Assembly (NCBI GenBank): GCA_964520785.1
Contig: CAZFQG010000019.1
Coordinates: forward strand, 1-46,161
Source of the DNA: CAZFQG01 sp964520785
GTDB taxonomy: Bacteria; Planctomycetota; Planctomycetia; Pirellulales; Thermoguttaceae
DNA length: 46,161 bases
Reading direction: 5' to 3'
In this document: positions 8,826-16,167 of the stretch, piece after piece
Layout: the number at the start of each line of letters is the position of its first letter
Numbering within the stretch: the stretch's first letter is position 1
The notes under the pieces: generated by a model
The model's input: only the letters and a program-made list of their open reading frames with translations
The model's database searches: none
What the model was told of the DNA's origin: nothing
Translations under genes and position numbers: made by a program

Positions 8826-9045
8826 CCGGAAAAGAATTGTGGAAAAATCGGGTTTATGCTTGCATGTCGCGCATCCCGAAGCGGACTGCACCAATGCCCC
8901 CCCATTAGTCGCATTACCTTACCCGGCGCAGGTCGATATACTTGCATATTCGTCTTCCGGGACTGGTTCCGGAGATGACCCGGCGGCCGGGGCTCCGTTG
9001 CCGTGCTTTTTTATTCCGATCTCGTTTTCCGCCCAATCGGCTAAT

Positions 9046-9753
9046 ATGCCTTACACGCCTTTCACCATCGCCACGCTTGCCGCGTATTTGCACCTCACTC
9101 CCGCCCAGGTCGAGAAGCTGGCGGAGCGGGGGGATTTGCCGGGACGCAAGGTGGGCGGGGAGTGGCGGTTCAGTAAGGTAGAGGTACATCACTGGCTGGA
9201 GACGCGGATCGGGGTTTCAGGGGAGACCGAACTCGTCCGCATGGAAGACGCATTGGATCGGCACATCACCCCGGCCGAGCCGGAGGAGGTCTCCGTGAGT
9301 GCCCTCCTTCCGCTGGATGCGATCGCGCTCCCGCTGGCCGCGAGGACGCGGAACTCGGTGATTCGCGGCATGGCGCGGCTCGCGGCCGACACCGGGCTTC
9401 TCTGGGACCCGGAGGCAATGGCCCAGGCCGTTCTCGACCGCGAAGAGATGCACCCGACGGCGCTGGAAAACGGCGTCGCGTTGCTGCATCCCCGACGCCC
9501 GTTGCCGTCCATCCTTGCCGAGCCCGTTCTAGCCTTGGGAATTACCGGCAACGGCATCCCCTTCGGTGGAGGCGGGGGGGGCCTCACCGACGTCTTCTTT
9601 CTGATTTGCTCGACCGAAGACCGCGGGCATTTGCGTCTGTTGGCGCGGCTGAGCCGTCTGATTGGCTTGGAGGGGTTCTTGACAGCCCTCCGCGCGGCGG
9701 AAAACGCCGGCGCGGCGCGGCAAGTCATCACGGACGCCGAGGCGGAATTATAG
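9046..9753 (+). CDS. HTH (excisionase-type) fused to PTS EIIA domain
   Basis: The start is taken at the ATG at 9046, giving MPYTPFT and a 235-residue protein; the open frame runs upstream to 8839 but that part is not conserved-looking. Residues 1-56 form a MerR/excisionase-type winged helix-turn-helix (TLAAYLHLTPAQVEKLAERGD, then GRKVGGEWRFSKVEVHHWL). Residues about 85-230 form a fructose-type PTS EIIA domain with the phosphoryl-accepting His148 in GVALLHPRRP and the typical LTDVFFLIC strand. No EI, HPr or EIIBC gene is in the window, so a regulatory role is more likely than sugar transport. The next gene starts 10 bases downstream. Confidence 0.88.
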   Translation: MPYTPFTIATLAAYLHLTPAQVEKLAERGDLPGRKVGGEWRFSKVEVHHWLETRIGVSGETELVRMEDALDRHITPAEPEEVSVSALLPLDAIALPLAARTRNSVIRGMARLAADTGLLWDPEAMAQAVLDREEMHPTALENGVALLHPRRPLPSILAEPVLALGITGNGIPFGGGGGGLTDVFFLICSTEDRGHLRLLARLSRLIGLEGFLTALRAAENAGAARQVITDAEAEL

Positions 9754-9763
9754 CGCAACCCTC

Positions 9764-10690
9764 ATGAGCCACGACCGCCCGGTGGAGCCCAAAGCCCGTT
9801 TGAACGTCTTTCTTGTCGGCAAGTCAGACCGCGCGGAGTTCGCCGCGGCGCGGGACGAGTTGTTTCGCCTCGCGCGGGTCACGCTCGCGTGGGATATCGC
9901 CGAGGCGATCGGCCTGCTTCGCGGCAACGGCCGCCACCCGGACGTGATCGTTTTGGCTCAGGCGATTCCCGGCGAGTTCTCGCCGGAGGGGGTCGAAACA
10001 CTTCGCCGCGCGGCCCCGTTGGCGCGTCTGGTGGGTCTGTTGGGTACGTGGTGCGAGGGGGAAATGCGGACCGGTGACCCCTGGCCGGGCGTAATCCGCC
10101 TTTACTGGTACCAATGGCATCCGCGAGCGGCAATCCACTTGAGGGCGCTGGCCGCTGGCAAGTCAACCTCGTGGGCGCTTCCGCCGACGGCAACGCACGA
10201 AGACCGCCTGCTGGAGGATTCCCCGACAATCGCCAGGCCGGTTTCAGCGGCCGAGGACGATTCAAGGCGGCCTCCTCTGGGTACCGTCGCCGTTTTCTCG
10301 CCCCGCGTGGAAATGACCGAGTGGATATGCGAGGCGTTTGGTGCGCCGGAATGGAATGTCCTTCCCGTCGATTTCCGCCGCGTGCAGGAGTTCATCGCCG
10401 TGAAACGGGATGCATGTCTGGCCCTGGCCGGCCACGTCGACCTGCTGATCTACGACGCCACCGAATTCGACGCCGCCGAGGCTGCCCGATTCACGCGCGT
10501 CCTCGATCTGGTCGGCGCGAAGGAATCACTCTTGCTGTGCGACTTTCCCCGGCTTGCCGACCGCCGCCGGGCCCGAGATGCCGGCGCCGCCTGCCTTCTC
10601 GCCAAACCGGTCGACCTCCTCGATCTCACTTATGTCGCTCGCCAGCTCGCCCCTGGCGCTCGTTCTCCGCGACAAAGGGCGGTGGTGTAG
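9764..10690 (+). CDS. Protein with two receiver-like domains
   Basis: A 308-residue cytoplasmic protein 10 bases after the HTH-EIIA gene, almost certainly in the same operon. It appears to hold two response-regulator-like alpha/beta domains: one at about 12-125 (NVFLVGKSDRAEFAAARDEL, then PDVIVLAQAIPGEF, then LARLVGLLGTW) and one at about 175-300 (TVAVFSPRVEMTEWICEAFGA, then VDLLIYDATEFDA, then LLLCDFPRLADRRRARDAGA and CLLAKPVD). The second keeps a receiver-like beta5 Lys in AKPV, but the first lacks the Asp-phosphoacceptor context. Its pairing with an EIIA-type regulator suggests a signalling role. I recognise no named family. Confidence 0.8.
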   Translation: MSHDRPVEPKARLNVFLVGKSDRAEFAAARDELFRLARVTLAWDIAEAIGLLRGNGRHPDVIVLAQAIPGEFSPEGVETLRRAAPLARLVGLLGTWCEGEMRTGDPWPGVIRLYWYQWHPRAAIHLRALAAGKSTSWALPPTATHEDRLLEDSPTIARPVSAAEDDSRRPPLGTVAVFSPRVEMTEWICEAFGAPEWNVLPVDFRRVQEFIAVKRDACLALAGHVDLLIYDATEFDAAEAARFTRVLDLVGAKESLLLCDFPRLADRRRARDAGAACLLAKPVDLLDLTYVARQLAPGARSPRQRAVV

Positions 10691-10781
10691 ACTGCGACCT
10701 TCGTGTTGCCTTCCCTTTCACGAAACTGGGTCGGCCCGCGAAACGTCATGCTCATCCAAGCTCCGTATTCCGGGAAAAGTT

Positions 10782-10798
10782 CGGCGCGTTTCGCGCCG
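10782..10798 (+). terminator. CGGCGCG-TTT-CGCGCCG stem-loop
   Basis: A perfect 7-base GC stem with a three-base loop, about 90 bases after the stop of the receiver-like gene. There is no T-run, so it could be a weak or factor-assisted terminator. Confidence 0.4.
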
Positions 10799-11041
10799 GC
10801 GACCATTGAGTTTGCCTCCGGGAGGAGTTTGCCTCCGCGAGGGAGCGGTCGCGAGCCGGATATCAACGGAGGGTCCGACGACAGTAAACCGGAATTTCCC
10901 CCCATCTTGTCCGCCGCCCTCGAGCCCGGTCAAGGGTCAAGCGGTAAATGCAGAGAGCCATCGCGAGGAGGAAAACGGGTTCACCGTTCATCGTCACGTT
11001 TTTTGTCATTCGGATGTTATGGAAAAACATGAATATCCTGA

Positions 11042-11089
11042 GCATAACCCTTGCCTCCTTTGGAGGTCGGGTGCTCTCAGGGTTTATGC
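11042..11089. other. Nested stem-loop, possible structured RNA
   Basis: The outer arms GCATAACCCT (11042-11051) and AGGGTTTATGC (11079-11089) pair with one bulged A. Inside, CCTCC-TTT-GGAGG (11054-11066) forms a second hairpin. It lies in a gene-free gap about 150 bases before a strong promoter. It could be a small RNA, a leader element, or chance. Confidence 0.4.
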
Positions 11090-11239
11090 CATCATCCAGC
11101 CGTTGGCTATCCCATTGTCCGGGTGGACCGCCCTTGAACTCCCGCCGTTTGCCTGGAATTCATCTTGTGACCGTGAACCAGTGAGAGGGATTCTTTCTGT
11201 ATAACTATTTTGAGGGGAACGAATATAGCCGATTAGGGG

Positions 11240-11268
11240 TTCACGTGGTGACGAAAGGCTGCTATAAT
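11240..11268 (+). promoter_or_regulatory. Sigma-70-type promoter for the fmdB-like gene
   Basis: TTCACG (11240-11245) and TATAAT (11263-11268) are separated by the ideal 17 bases and lie about 75 bases before the ATG at 11344. The -10 element is a perfect consensus. GGCTGCT before and AGCAGCC after the -10 form an inverted repeat that could serve as an operator. Confidence 0.65.
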
Positions 11269-11343
11269 TGTAGGTTTTCAGCAGCCGTGTTCCGTGATGT
11301 GGTAGTGTTACGTAACGCGGACCCACCGAAGGAAATCCTTGCA

Positions 11344-11649
11344 ATGCCCACCTACGACTATGTTTGCGACGCGTGCGGTCACGAGTTCGACCTCTTTCAA
11401 CCAATAACGGCCGAGCCGGAGAGACGATGCCCTCGGTGCAAGAAGCTAAAACTTCGCCGGCTGTTTGGAACCGGGGTGGCGGTCGTTTTCAAGGGTTCGG
11501 GATTCTACCAAACCGACTATCGGAGTGAATCCTACAAGAAGGGGGTGGCCGCCGAGAAAGAGGCGACCACGACGAAGACGGGCGATTCGAAATCGTCATC
11601 GACGAAGGAGAAGAATTCCAAAGCGCCCAAGGATACCTCCGCCGCTTAG
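11344..11649 (+). CDS. FmdB-family zinc-ribbon protein
   Basis: The start at 11344 gives MPTYDYVCDACGHEFD, the hallmark of the FmdB/CxxC_CXXC_SSSS family; the upstream frame to 11245 includes the promoter and is not coding. Four cysteines form a zinc ribbon (CDAC near residues 9-12 and CPRC near 30-33). Then comes the usual KLRRLFGTGVAVVFKGSGFYQTDYR segment. The last 40 residues are a low-complexity Lys/Ser/Thr tail, common in this family. The protein is 101 residues. FmdB proteins are small cytoplasmic proteins, possibly regulatory. It has its own promoter and no operon partner. Confidence 0.92.
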   Translation: MPTYDYVCDACGHEFDLFQPITAEPERRCPRCKKLKLRRLFGTGVAVVFKGSGFYQTDYRSESYKKGVAAEKEATTTKTGDSKSSSTKEKNSKAPKDTSAA

Positions 11650-11954
11650 CCGGCCGTGAAGACGGTAGAGACCGTGCCGCCAAGGCTCAGCGCGAGCGGA
11701 ATCTCGTCTTTGGGGCTTGACAGCGATTTCGATCAATGCCAGAATCGGAACCCTGTCGACGATAGAATCGCGTTCGATCAGTCGATCCACGGCGTCGGTT
11801 CTCGTTTCGTCATACCCAGGAGTTTATTAGCGAGAGTTTTTCGGTATCCGTATTATCCATGTCCGGCAGGTCCACAACGGTTTTATCGGTGAGACGACCC
11901 CCCGAGAAAGGGTGTGTCGTTGCGTCGATGGTCGAAGGGACGAGTTGATCTCAT
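11650..11954. other. Gap with no supported gene
   Basis: About 300 bases between the FmdB-type gene and the SnoaL-like gene. It contains short frames only, and I see no clear promoter, repeat or RNA. Confidence 0.5.
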
Positions 11955-12422
11955 ATGGCGCACCGGATTACGGAAGCGGACATCGAAGGGGCGCAGCGAA
12001 TCTGGGCCGGCGGAATCGTGGAGATCGGACGGGCGTTCCTAGAACAGCGAGACTACCGAGCATTGGCCCGGAGCATGGTGGACGGTTTATACGGGTACCA
12101 GGAAGGGGCCGTGCTTTTTAAGCCGACCAAGGCGCGCGAAGAGCCGTTCCGCTTCAGTGCCACCGGCGCCGTTTCGTATTTTGTCGGCGGCGAGCGCGAG
12201 TATCCGGAAGACCATGGTTTTGCCCTGAAGCCCTGGACGCGGGTCCGGTTCGAAAATGCCGCGTTCCTTTTCCGGCGGGACCACGCGTTGGCGATGGGTC
12301 ACTACTACTTCACGGATGAGGACGGAGAGGAGATGAAGGTCGAATTCACATTCGGCTATTTTAGGGCGGAGGGAAGCAGGTTGAAGATCGACCTGCACCA
12401 TTCTTCGTTGCCTTTCTCGTAG
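11955..12422 (+). CDS. SnoaL/NTF2-like small protein
   Basis: A 155-residue cytoplasmic protein. Its sequence (ITEADIEGAQRIWAGGIVEIG, GYQEGAVLFKPTKA, ATGAVSYFVGGE, EDHGFALKPWTRVRFEN, MGHYYFTDEDG, LKIDLHHSSLPFS) matches a family with an NTF2/SnoaL-type cone fold. From memory, members are often labelled phosphoribosyl-AMP cyclohydrolase in databases, but they lack the zinc and metal motifs of true HisI and should not be given that name. It is complete and stands alone. The conserved DLHHSS ending suggests a ligand-binding pocket. The role is unknown. Confidence 0.85.
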   Translation: MAHRITEADIEGAQRIWAGGIVEIGRAFLEQRDYRALARSMVDGLYGYQEGAVLFKPTKAREEPFRFSATGAVSYFVGGEREYPEDHGFALKPWTRVRFENAAFLFRRDHALAMGHYYFTDEDGEEMKVEFTFGYFRAEGSRLKIDLHHSSLPFS

Positions 12423-12672
12423 CGGAAAGACATTCGGAGGCGGTCCGGGAATCTCCGGGCGGCCTCGTCGCGTTCGGAATCGCGGCCGGCGTCGGGTAAT
12501 AACGGGCGCCGAGTGAGCGGCGGAGCGATATATCGAAAGCGTTCCGAAGATCGCGGCCCGCCCTACCGGGGTCGGCTCGCTCGAAGAGCGGCCTTTTGCG
12601 GAAGCCGCGTCGAACAAGAAAACGCTGCTATTATCAGTCAAGCAAACCCCTTAACCCAGGAGAGAGTCAAAG

Positions 12673-14643
12673 ATGGCGGAAGCACCCAAGACCGCGGCTC
12701 CCGGCCGCACCTATCCCCCCCCCTCGGATTTCGCGGCCCAAGCCCATGTGAATTCGATGGAGCAATACCAGGAGATGTACGACGAGTCCATTACGGACCC
12801 GGAATCGTTCTGGGGCCGGATTGCCGATGAATTCGTCTGGCAAGAGAAATGGACCAAGGTCCGCGACTATACCTTCGATCCGCCGGTCAGCATCAAGTGG
12901 TTCCTCGGAGGAAAGACGAACGTCTCGGTCAACTGCCTGGACCGGCACTTGAAGGAGCGCGGGGATCAGACCGCCATTATCTGGGAGGGCAACACTCCCG
13001 GCGAGGACGGCAAACTGACCTACCGTGAGCTGTACACCGAGGTCTGCAAGCTGGCCAACGTGCTCAAGGCGCAAGGGGTGAAGAAAGGGGACCGGGTCTG
13101 CATTTATTTGCAGATGATTCCCGCGGCGGCCATCGCCTGCCTCGCTTGCGCCCGGATTGGCGCCGTCCATTCAGTCGTATTCGGAGCGTTCAGCGCCGAC
13201 GCCTTGCGGGACCGGATCGACGACTCGAAATGCAAGGTCCTGATCACGCAAGACACGGCGCTCCGGGGGAAGAAGACCGACATCCCGATGAAGTCGAACG
13301 CCGACGAGGCGGTGGCCCAGTGCCCCAGCATCGAGAAGGTCATCGTGGTCAAAAGGACCGGCCACGAAGTGCCCATGCAAGACGGCCGCGATATCTGGTA
13401 CGAAGAGGCCATGGCGGCGGCCTCGGCTGAATGCGATCCGGAATGGATGGATTCCGAGGATCCGCTGTTCATCTTGTACACCTCCGGTTCGACCGGCAAG
13501 CCCAAGGGCGTGCTGCACACCACCGGCGGTTACATGGTGTACGTGGCGACGACGTTTAAGTACATTTTCGACTATCACCCCGGCGACATCTGGTGGTGCA
13601 CGGCCGACATCGGTTGGGTCACCGGTCATAGCTATATCGTTTACGGCCCGCTGGCCAACGGCGGTATCAGCATTATGTTCGAGGGCGTGCCGACCTACCC
13701 GGACGCCGGACGGTTTTGGGGCGTCTGCGAGAAGTACAAGGTCACGCAGTTCTACACCGCCCCGACGGCGATTCGTGCCTTGATGCGCGAAGGAGAAGAG
13801 CCGTTTCAATCGCGTGACCTGTCGAGCATCAAGCTGCTCGGAAGCGTCGGCGAACCGATCAATCCGGAAGTTTGGGAGTGGTACCGCGAACACGCCGGCC
13901 GCGGCGAAACCCCGGTCGTCGACACCTGGTGGCAAACGGAGACCGGCGGCATCTTGATCACGCCGCTGCCGGGCGCCCACACCCTCAAGCCGGGAAGCGC
14001 ATCGCGACCCTTCTTCGGAGTCGAGCCGATCATCCTGGACGACAACGGCGTGGAGGTTCCTACCGGAGAATCCGGCAAGCTCTGCATCAAGCGGCCCTGG
14101 CCGGGCATGATGCGGACCACCTATGGCGATCACGACCGGTTCATCCAGACCTACTTCATGACGTACAAGGGTCTCTATTTTACCGGCGACGGCTGCCGCA
14201 AGGATGCCGACGGAGACTACTGGCTCTTGGGCCGCGTCGATGACGTCATCAACATCTCCGGCCACCGTCTCGGCACGGCCGAAGTCGAAAGTGCGCTGGT
14301 CTCGCACCCGGCCGTATCGGAAGCGGCCGTGGTCGGATACCCGCACGACATCAAGGGCCAGGGCATCTACGCCTACGTCACGCTCAAGACCGGATACGAC
14401 TACGCCGACGAGTTGAAAAAGGAACTCGTCGGGCACGTCCGCAAGGAGATCGGCCCGATCGCCTCGCCGGACGTAATCCAGTGGGCGCCCGGCCTTCCGA
14501 AGACCCGTTCCGGCAAGATCATGCGGCGTATTCTCCGCAAGATCGCCGAAGGGGAAACCGGAGCCCTGGGCGACATCAGCACCCTGGCCGACCCGTCCGT
14601 GGTCGAGAGCCTCGTCAAGGAGGCGATCAACGTCAAGTCCTAG
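12673..14643 (+). CDS. acs: Acetyl-CoA synthetase
   Basis: A 656-residue enzyme, the normal length, with a clear site CCAGGAGAGAG before the ATG. It activates acetate to acetyl-CoA through acetyl-AMP in the cytoplasm. The ACS N-terminal cap is present (residues about 30-85). The adenylate-forming motifs are intact: YTSGSTGKPKG near residue 273, WWQTETGG near 420, and the C-terminal lysine in PKTRSGKIMRR (Lys615), which in relatives is regulated by acetylation. It is followed by an OFA-type transporter on the same strand after a terminator-like hairpin, which suggests acetate assimilation. No acetyltransferase or deacetylase gene is nearby. Confidence 0.97.
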   Translation: MAEAPKTAAPGRTYPPPSDFAAQAHVNSMEQYQEMYDESITDPESFWGRIADEFVWQEKWTKVRDYTFDPPVSIKWFLGGKTNVSVNCLDRHLKERGDQTAIIWEGNTPGEDGKLTYRELYTEVCKLANVLKAQGVKKGDRVCIYLQMIPAAAIACLACARIGAVHSVVFGAFSADALRDRIDDSKCKVLITQDTALRGKKTDIPMKSNADEAVAQCPSIEKVIVVKRTGHEVPMQDGRDIWYEEAMAAASAECDPEWMDSEDPLFILYTSGSTGKPKGVLHTTGGYMVYVATTFKYIFDYHPGDIWWCTADIGWVTGHSYIVYGPLANGGISIMFEGVPTYPDAGRFWGVCEKYKVTQFYTAPTAIRALMREGEEPFQSRDLSSIKLLGSVGEPINPEVWEWYREHAGRGETPVVDTWWQTETGGILITPLPGAHTLKPGSASRPFFGVEPIILDDNGVEVPTGESGKLCIKRPWPGMMRTTYGDHDRFIQTYFMTYKGLYFTGDGCRKDADGDYWLLGRVDDVINISGHRLGTAEVESALVSHPAVSEAAVVGYPHDIKGQGIYAYVTLKTGYDYADELKKELVGHVRKEIGPIASPDVIQWAPGLPKTRSGKIMRRILRKIAEGETGALGDISTLADPSVVESLVKEAINVKS

Positions 14644-14650
14644 CGGCAGA

Positions 14651-14683
14651 GTAGACTTCGTGTAGATTTCATGTAGACTTCGT
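14651..14683 (+). repeat. Three tandem 11-base repeats
   Basis: GTAGACTTCGT, GTAGATTTCAT and GTAGACTTCGT follow one another without a gap, starting 8 bases after the acs stop codon. Copies one and three are identical. They may be slippage products or a binding array. Confidence 0.75.
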
Positions 14684-14691
14684 CGCCGGCG

Positions 14692-14719
14692 CCGCCCGTC
14701 GAATTCACCCGACGGGCGG
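14692..14719 (+). terminator. Terminator-like hairpin after acs
   Basis: CCGCCCGTCG (14692-14701) pairs perfectly over 10 bases with CGACGGGCGG (14710-14719) around an 8-base loop, 48 bases after the acs stop. A TTTTT run comes 11 bases later, so termination may be partial, letting some transcripts enter the transporter gene. Confidence 0.6.
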
Positions 14720-14850
14720 GTCCGGTGACGTTTTTCGTGCCGCGTCCGTATTCGCGGTGACTCGCTCCGTCGGCGCGCCTCGATCCACTGGTTTCGGAAA
14801 CGGACCGGGGCGAATTGAGAATACCAACAGCGAAAGGAGATTACGACATC

Positions 14851-16167
14851 ATGACCGGAGCTTCCGAACCCAAGACCATCAACCGCTGGTGGGTCGTGCT
14901 TGGTGGAATCCTCATCCAGCTTTGCCTGGGGGCGATTTACGCCTGGTCGGCCTTCACCGGAAAGCTGACCGCCGAAGCCGGGCCTTACCAGTTTAGCAAA
15001 ACGCAAACGCAAGTCGTGTTCGCCCTGGGGCTGGCGTCGTTCGCGGTCATCATGGCGCTCGTCGCCGGACGGTGGCAGAAGACGGCCGGACCGCGCGTGG
15101 TCGCCCTCACCGGCGGAATCGTCCTCGGGATCGGCTATGTGCTGGCCGGGCTCTCCGGAACGAATTTCTGGGGAATTCTGATCGGTGTCGGCCTCTTGGG
15201 TGGAGCTGGAATCGGGCTGGCCTACGTCTGCCCCATCGCGGCGCTGGTGAAGTGGTTTCCGGACATGAAGGGGCTGATTACCGGACTTGCCGTCGCGGGA
15301 TTCGGATTCGGCGCGCTCATCTGGATCAAACTGACCCAGGGCTTCAGTTTCGGTCCGATCGACCTCACTCCCGGCTGGAGCGGCCTCTACGGGATGGACT
15401 GGAGCGTAAACCAGGTATTCATCCTCTACGGCGTTTTATTCGCCGTCCTGGTCGGGCTCGGCTCGCTGGTCATGGTCAATCCGCCGCAGGGATACAAGCC
15501 GATGGGTTGGGTTCCACCGGAGGGTCTGGCCGCCGGAACGACCGGCGACGTCGATTTCACAGAGCGGCAGATGGTCGCCACTCCCCAATTCTGGGGGCTG
15601 TTCTTCTGCTTCTTCGTCGGAGCGACGTCGGGACTGATGGTCATCGGCATTATCGGGCTCTTCGGTAAGGAGGCCTTGCAGAACTCGGGGCTCTCCGCCG
15701 AGGATGCCATTATCGCCACCGGAACCGCGATGGGCCTTTTCTATGCCCTGCTCAACGGTCTGGGCCGGATCATTTGGGGAAAGATATCGGACCCGCTCGG
15801 CCGGCGGATGTCGATCGTCGTGATGAGCGCGCTCCAGGGCGTGATGATGATTCTGTTCTTCTATATTGGCGGAAGCGTCGTCGGGCTGTGCTTCGGAGCG
15901 GCCGTGATCGGATTCAATTTCGGCGGCAACTTCGCCCTCTTCCCGGCGGCGACGGCCGACTACTTCGGCAACAAGAACGTCGGGACGAATTACCCGTGGG
16001 TCTTCCTCTCCTACGGCGTGGGCGGAATCGTCGGGCCGATCCTCGGCGGCTACATGGGGGACCAGCAGGCCTGGATGTGGGCCTTTATTCCGGCCGGCGT
16101 CGCCTGCCTCATCGCCGCCGGGGTCGCCTCCTGCTTGAAGCCCCCCAAGCCGCCCGTCGAGGTTTGA
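14851..16167 (+). CDS. OFA-family MFS transporter
   Basis: The start at 14851 has the site GAAAGGAGA 11 bases upstream and gives a 438-residue protein; the frame is open from 14815. It begins NRWWVVLGGILIQLCLGAIYAWSAF, the signature start of the oxalate/formate antiporter branch of the major facilitator superfamily. About 12 membrane helices are visible, with the MFS loop in GLGRIIWGKISDPLGRR near residue 310. Members carry monocarboxylates such as oxalate, formate, acetate or pyruvate across the inner membrane. Its place directly after acs suggests it brings in an acid that Acs activates, though the substrate is inferred from position. Its 3' end overlaps the convergent gene on the minus strand by 59 bases. 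Confidence 0.92.
   Translation: MTGASEPKTINRWWVVLGGILIQLCLGAIYAWSAFTGKLTAEAGPYQFSKTQTQVVFALGLASFAVIMALVAGRWQKTAGPRVVALTGGIVLGIGYVLAGLSGTNFWGILIGVGLLGGAGIGLAYVCPIAALVKWFPDMKGLITGLAVAGFGFGALIWIKLTQGFSFGPIDLTPGWSGLYGMDWSVNQVFILYGVLFAVLVGLGSLVMVNPPQGYKPMGWVPPEGLAAGTTGDVDFTERQMVATPQFWGLFFCFFVGATSGLMVIGIIGLFGKEALQNSGLSAEDAIIATGTAMGLFYALLNGLGRIIWGKISDPLGRRMSIVVMSALQGVMMILFFYIGGSVVGLCFGAAVIGFNFGGNFALFPAATADYFGNKNVGTNYPWVFLSYGVGGIVGPILGGYMGDQQAWMWAFIPAGVACLIAAGVASCLKPPKPPVEV

Larger units (their letters stand above)
10691..11239. other. Gap with stem-loops, no supported gene
   Basis: No open frame here has a ribosome site, domain or familiar sequence, although several overlapping short frames exist. 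The gap contains a perfect 7-base stem (10782-10798), two near-copies of GAGTTTGCCTCC (from about 10808 and 10825), and a nested stem-loop at 11042-11089. Confidence 0.55.

Noticed and set aside
10554..11204. 216-codon frame after the receiver-like gene, and a 60-codon minus-strand frame at 10863-11045
   Set aside because: They overlap each other or the previous gene and have no domain or ribosome site.
13171..15012. 613-codon minus-strand frame opposite acs
   Set aside because: It is the antisense shadow of acs, caused by high GC at third positions.
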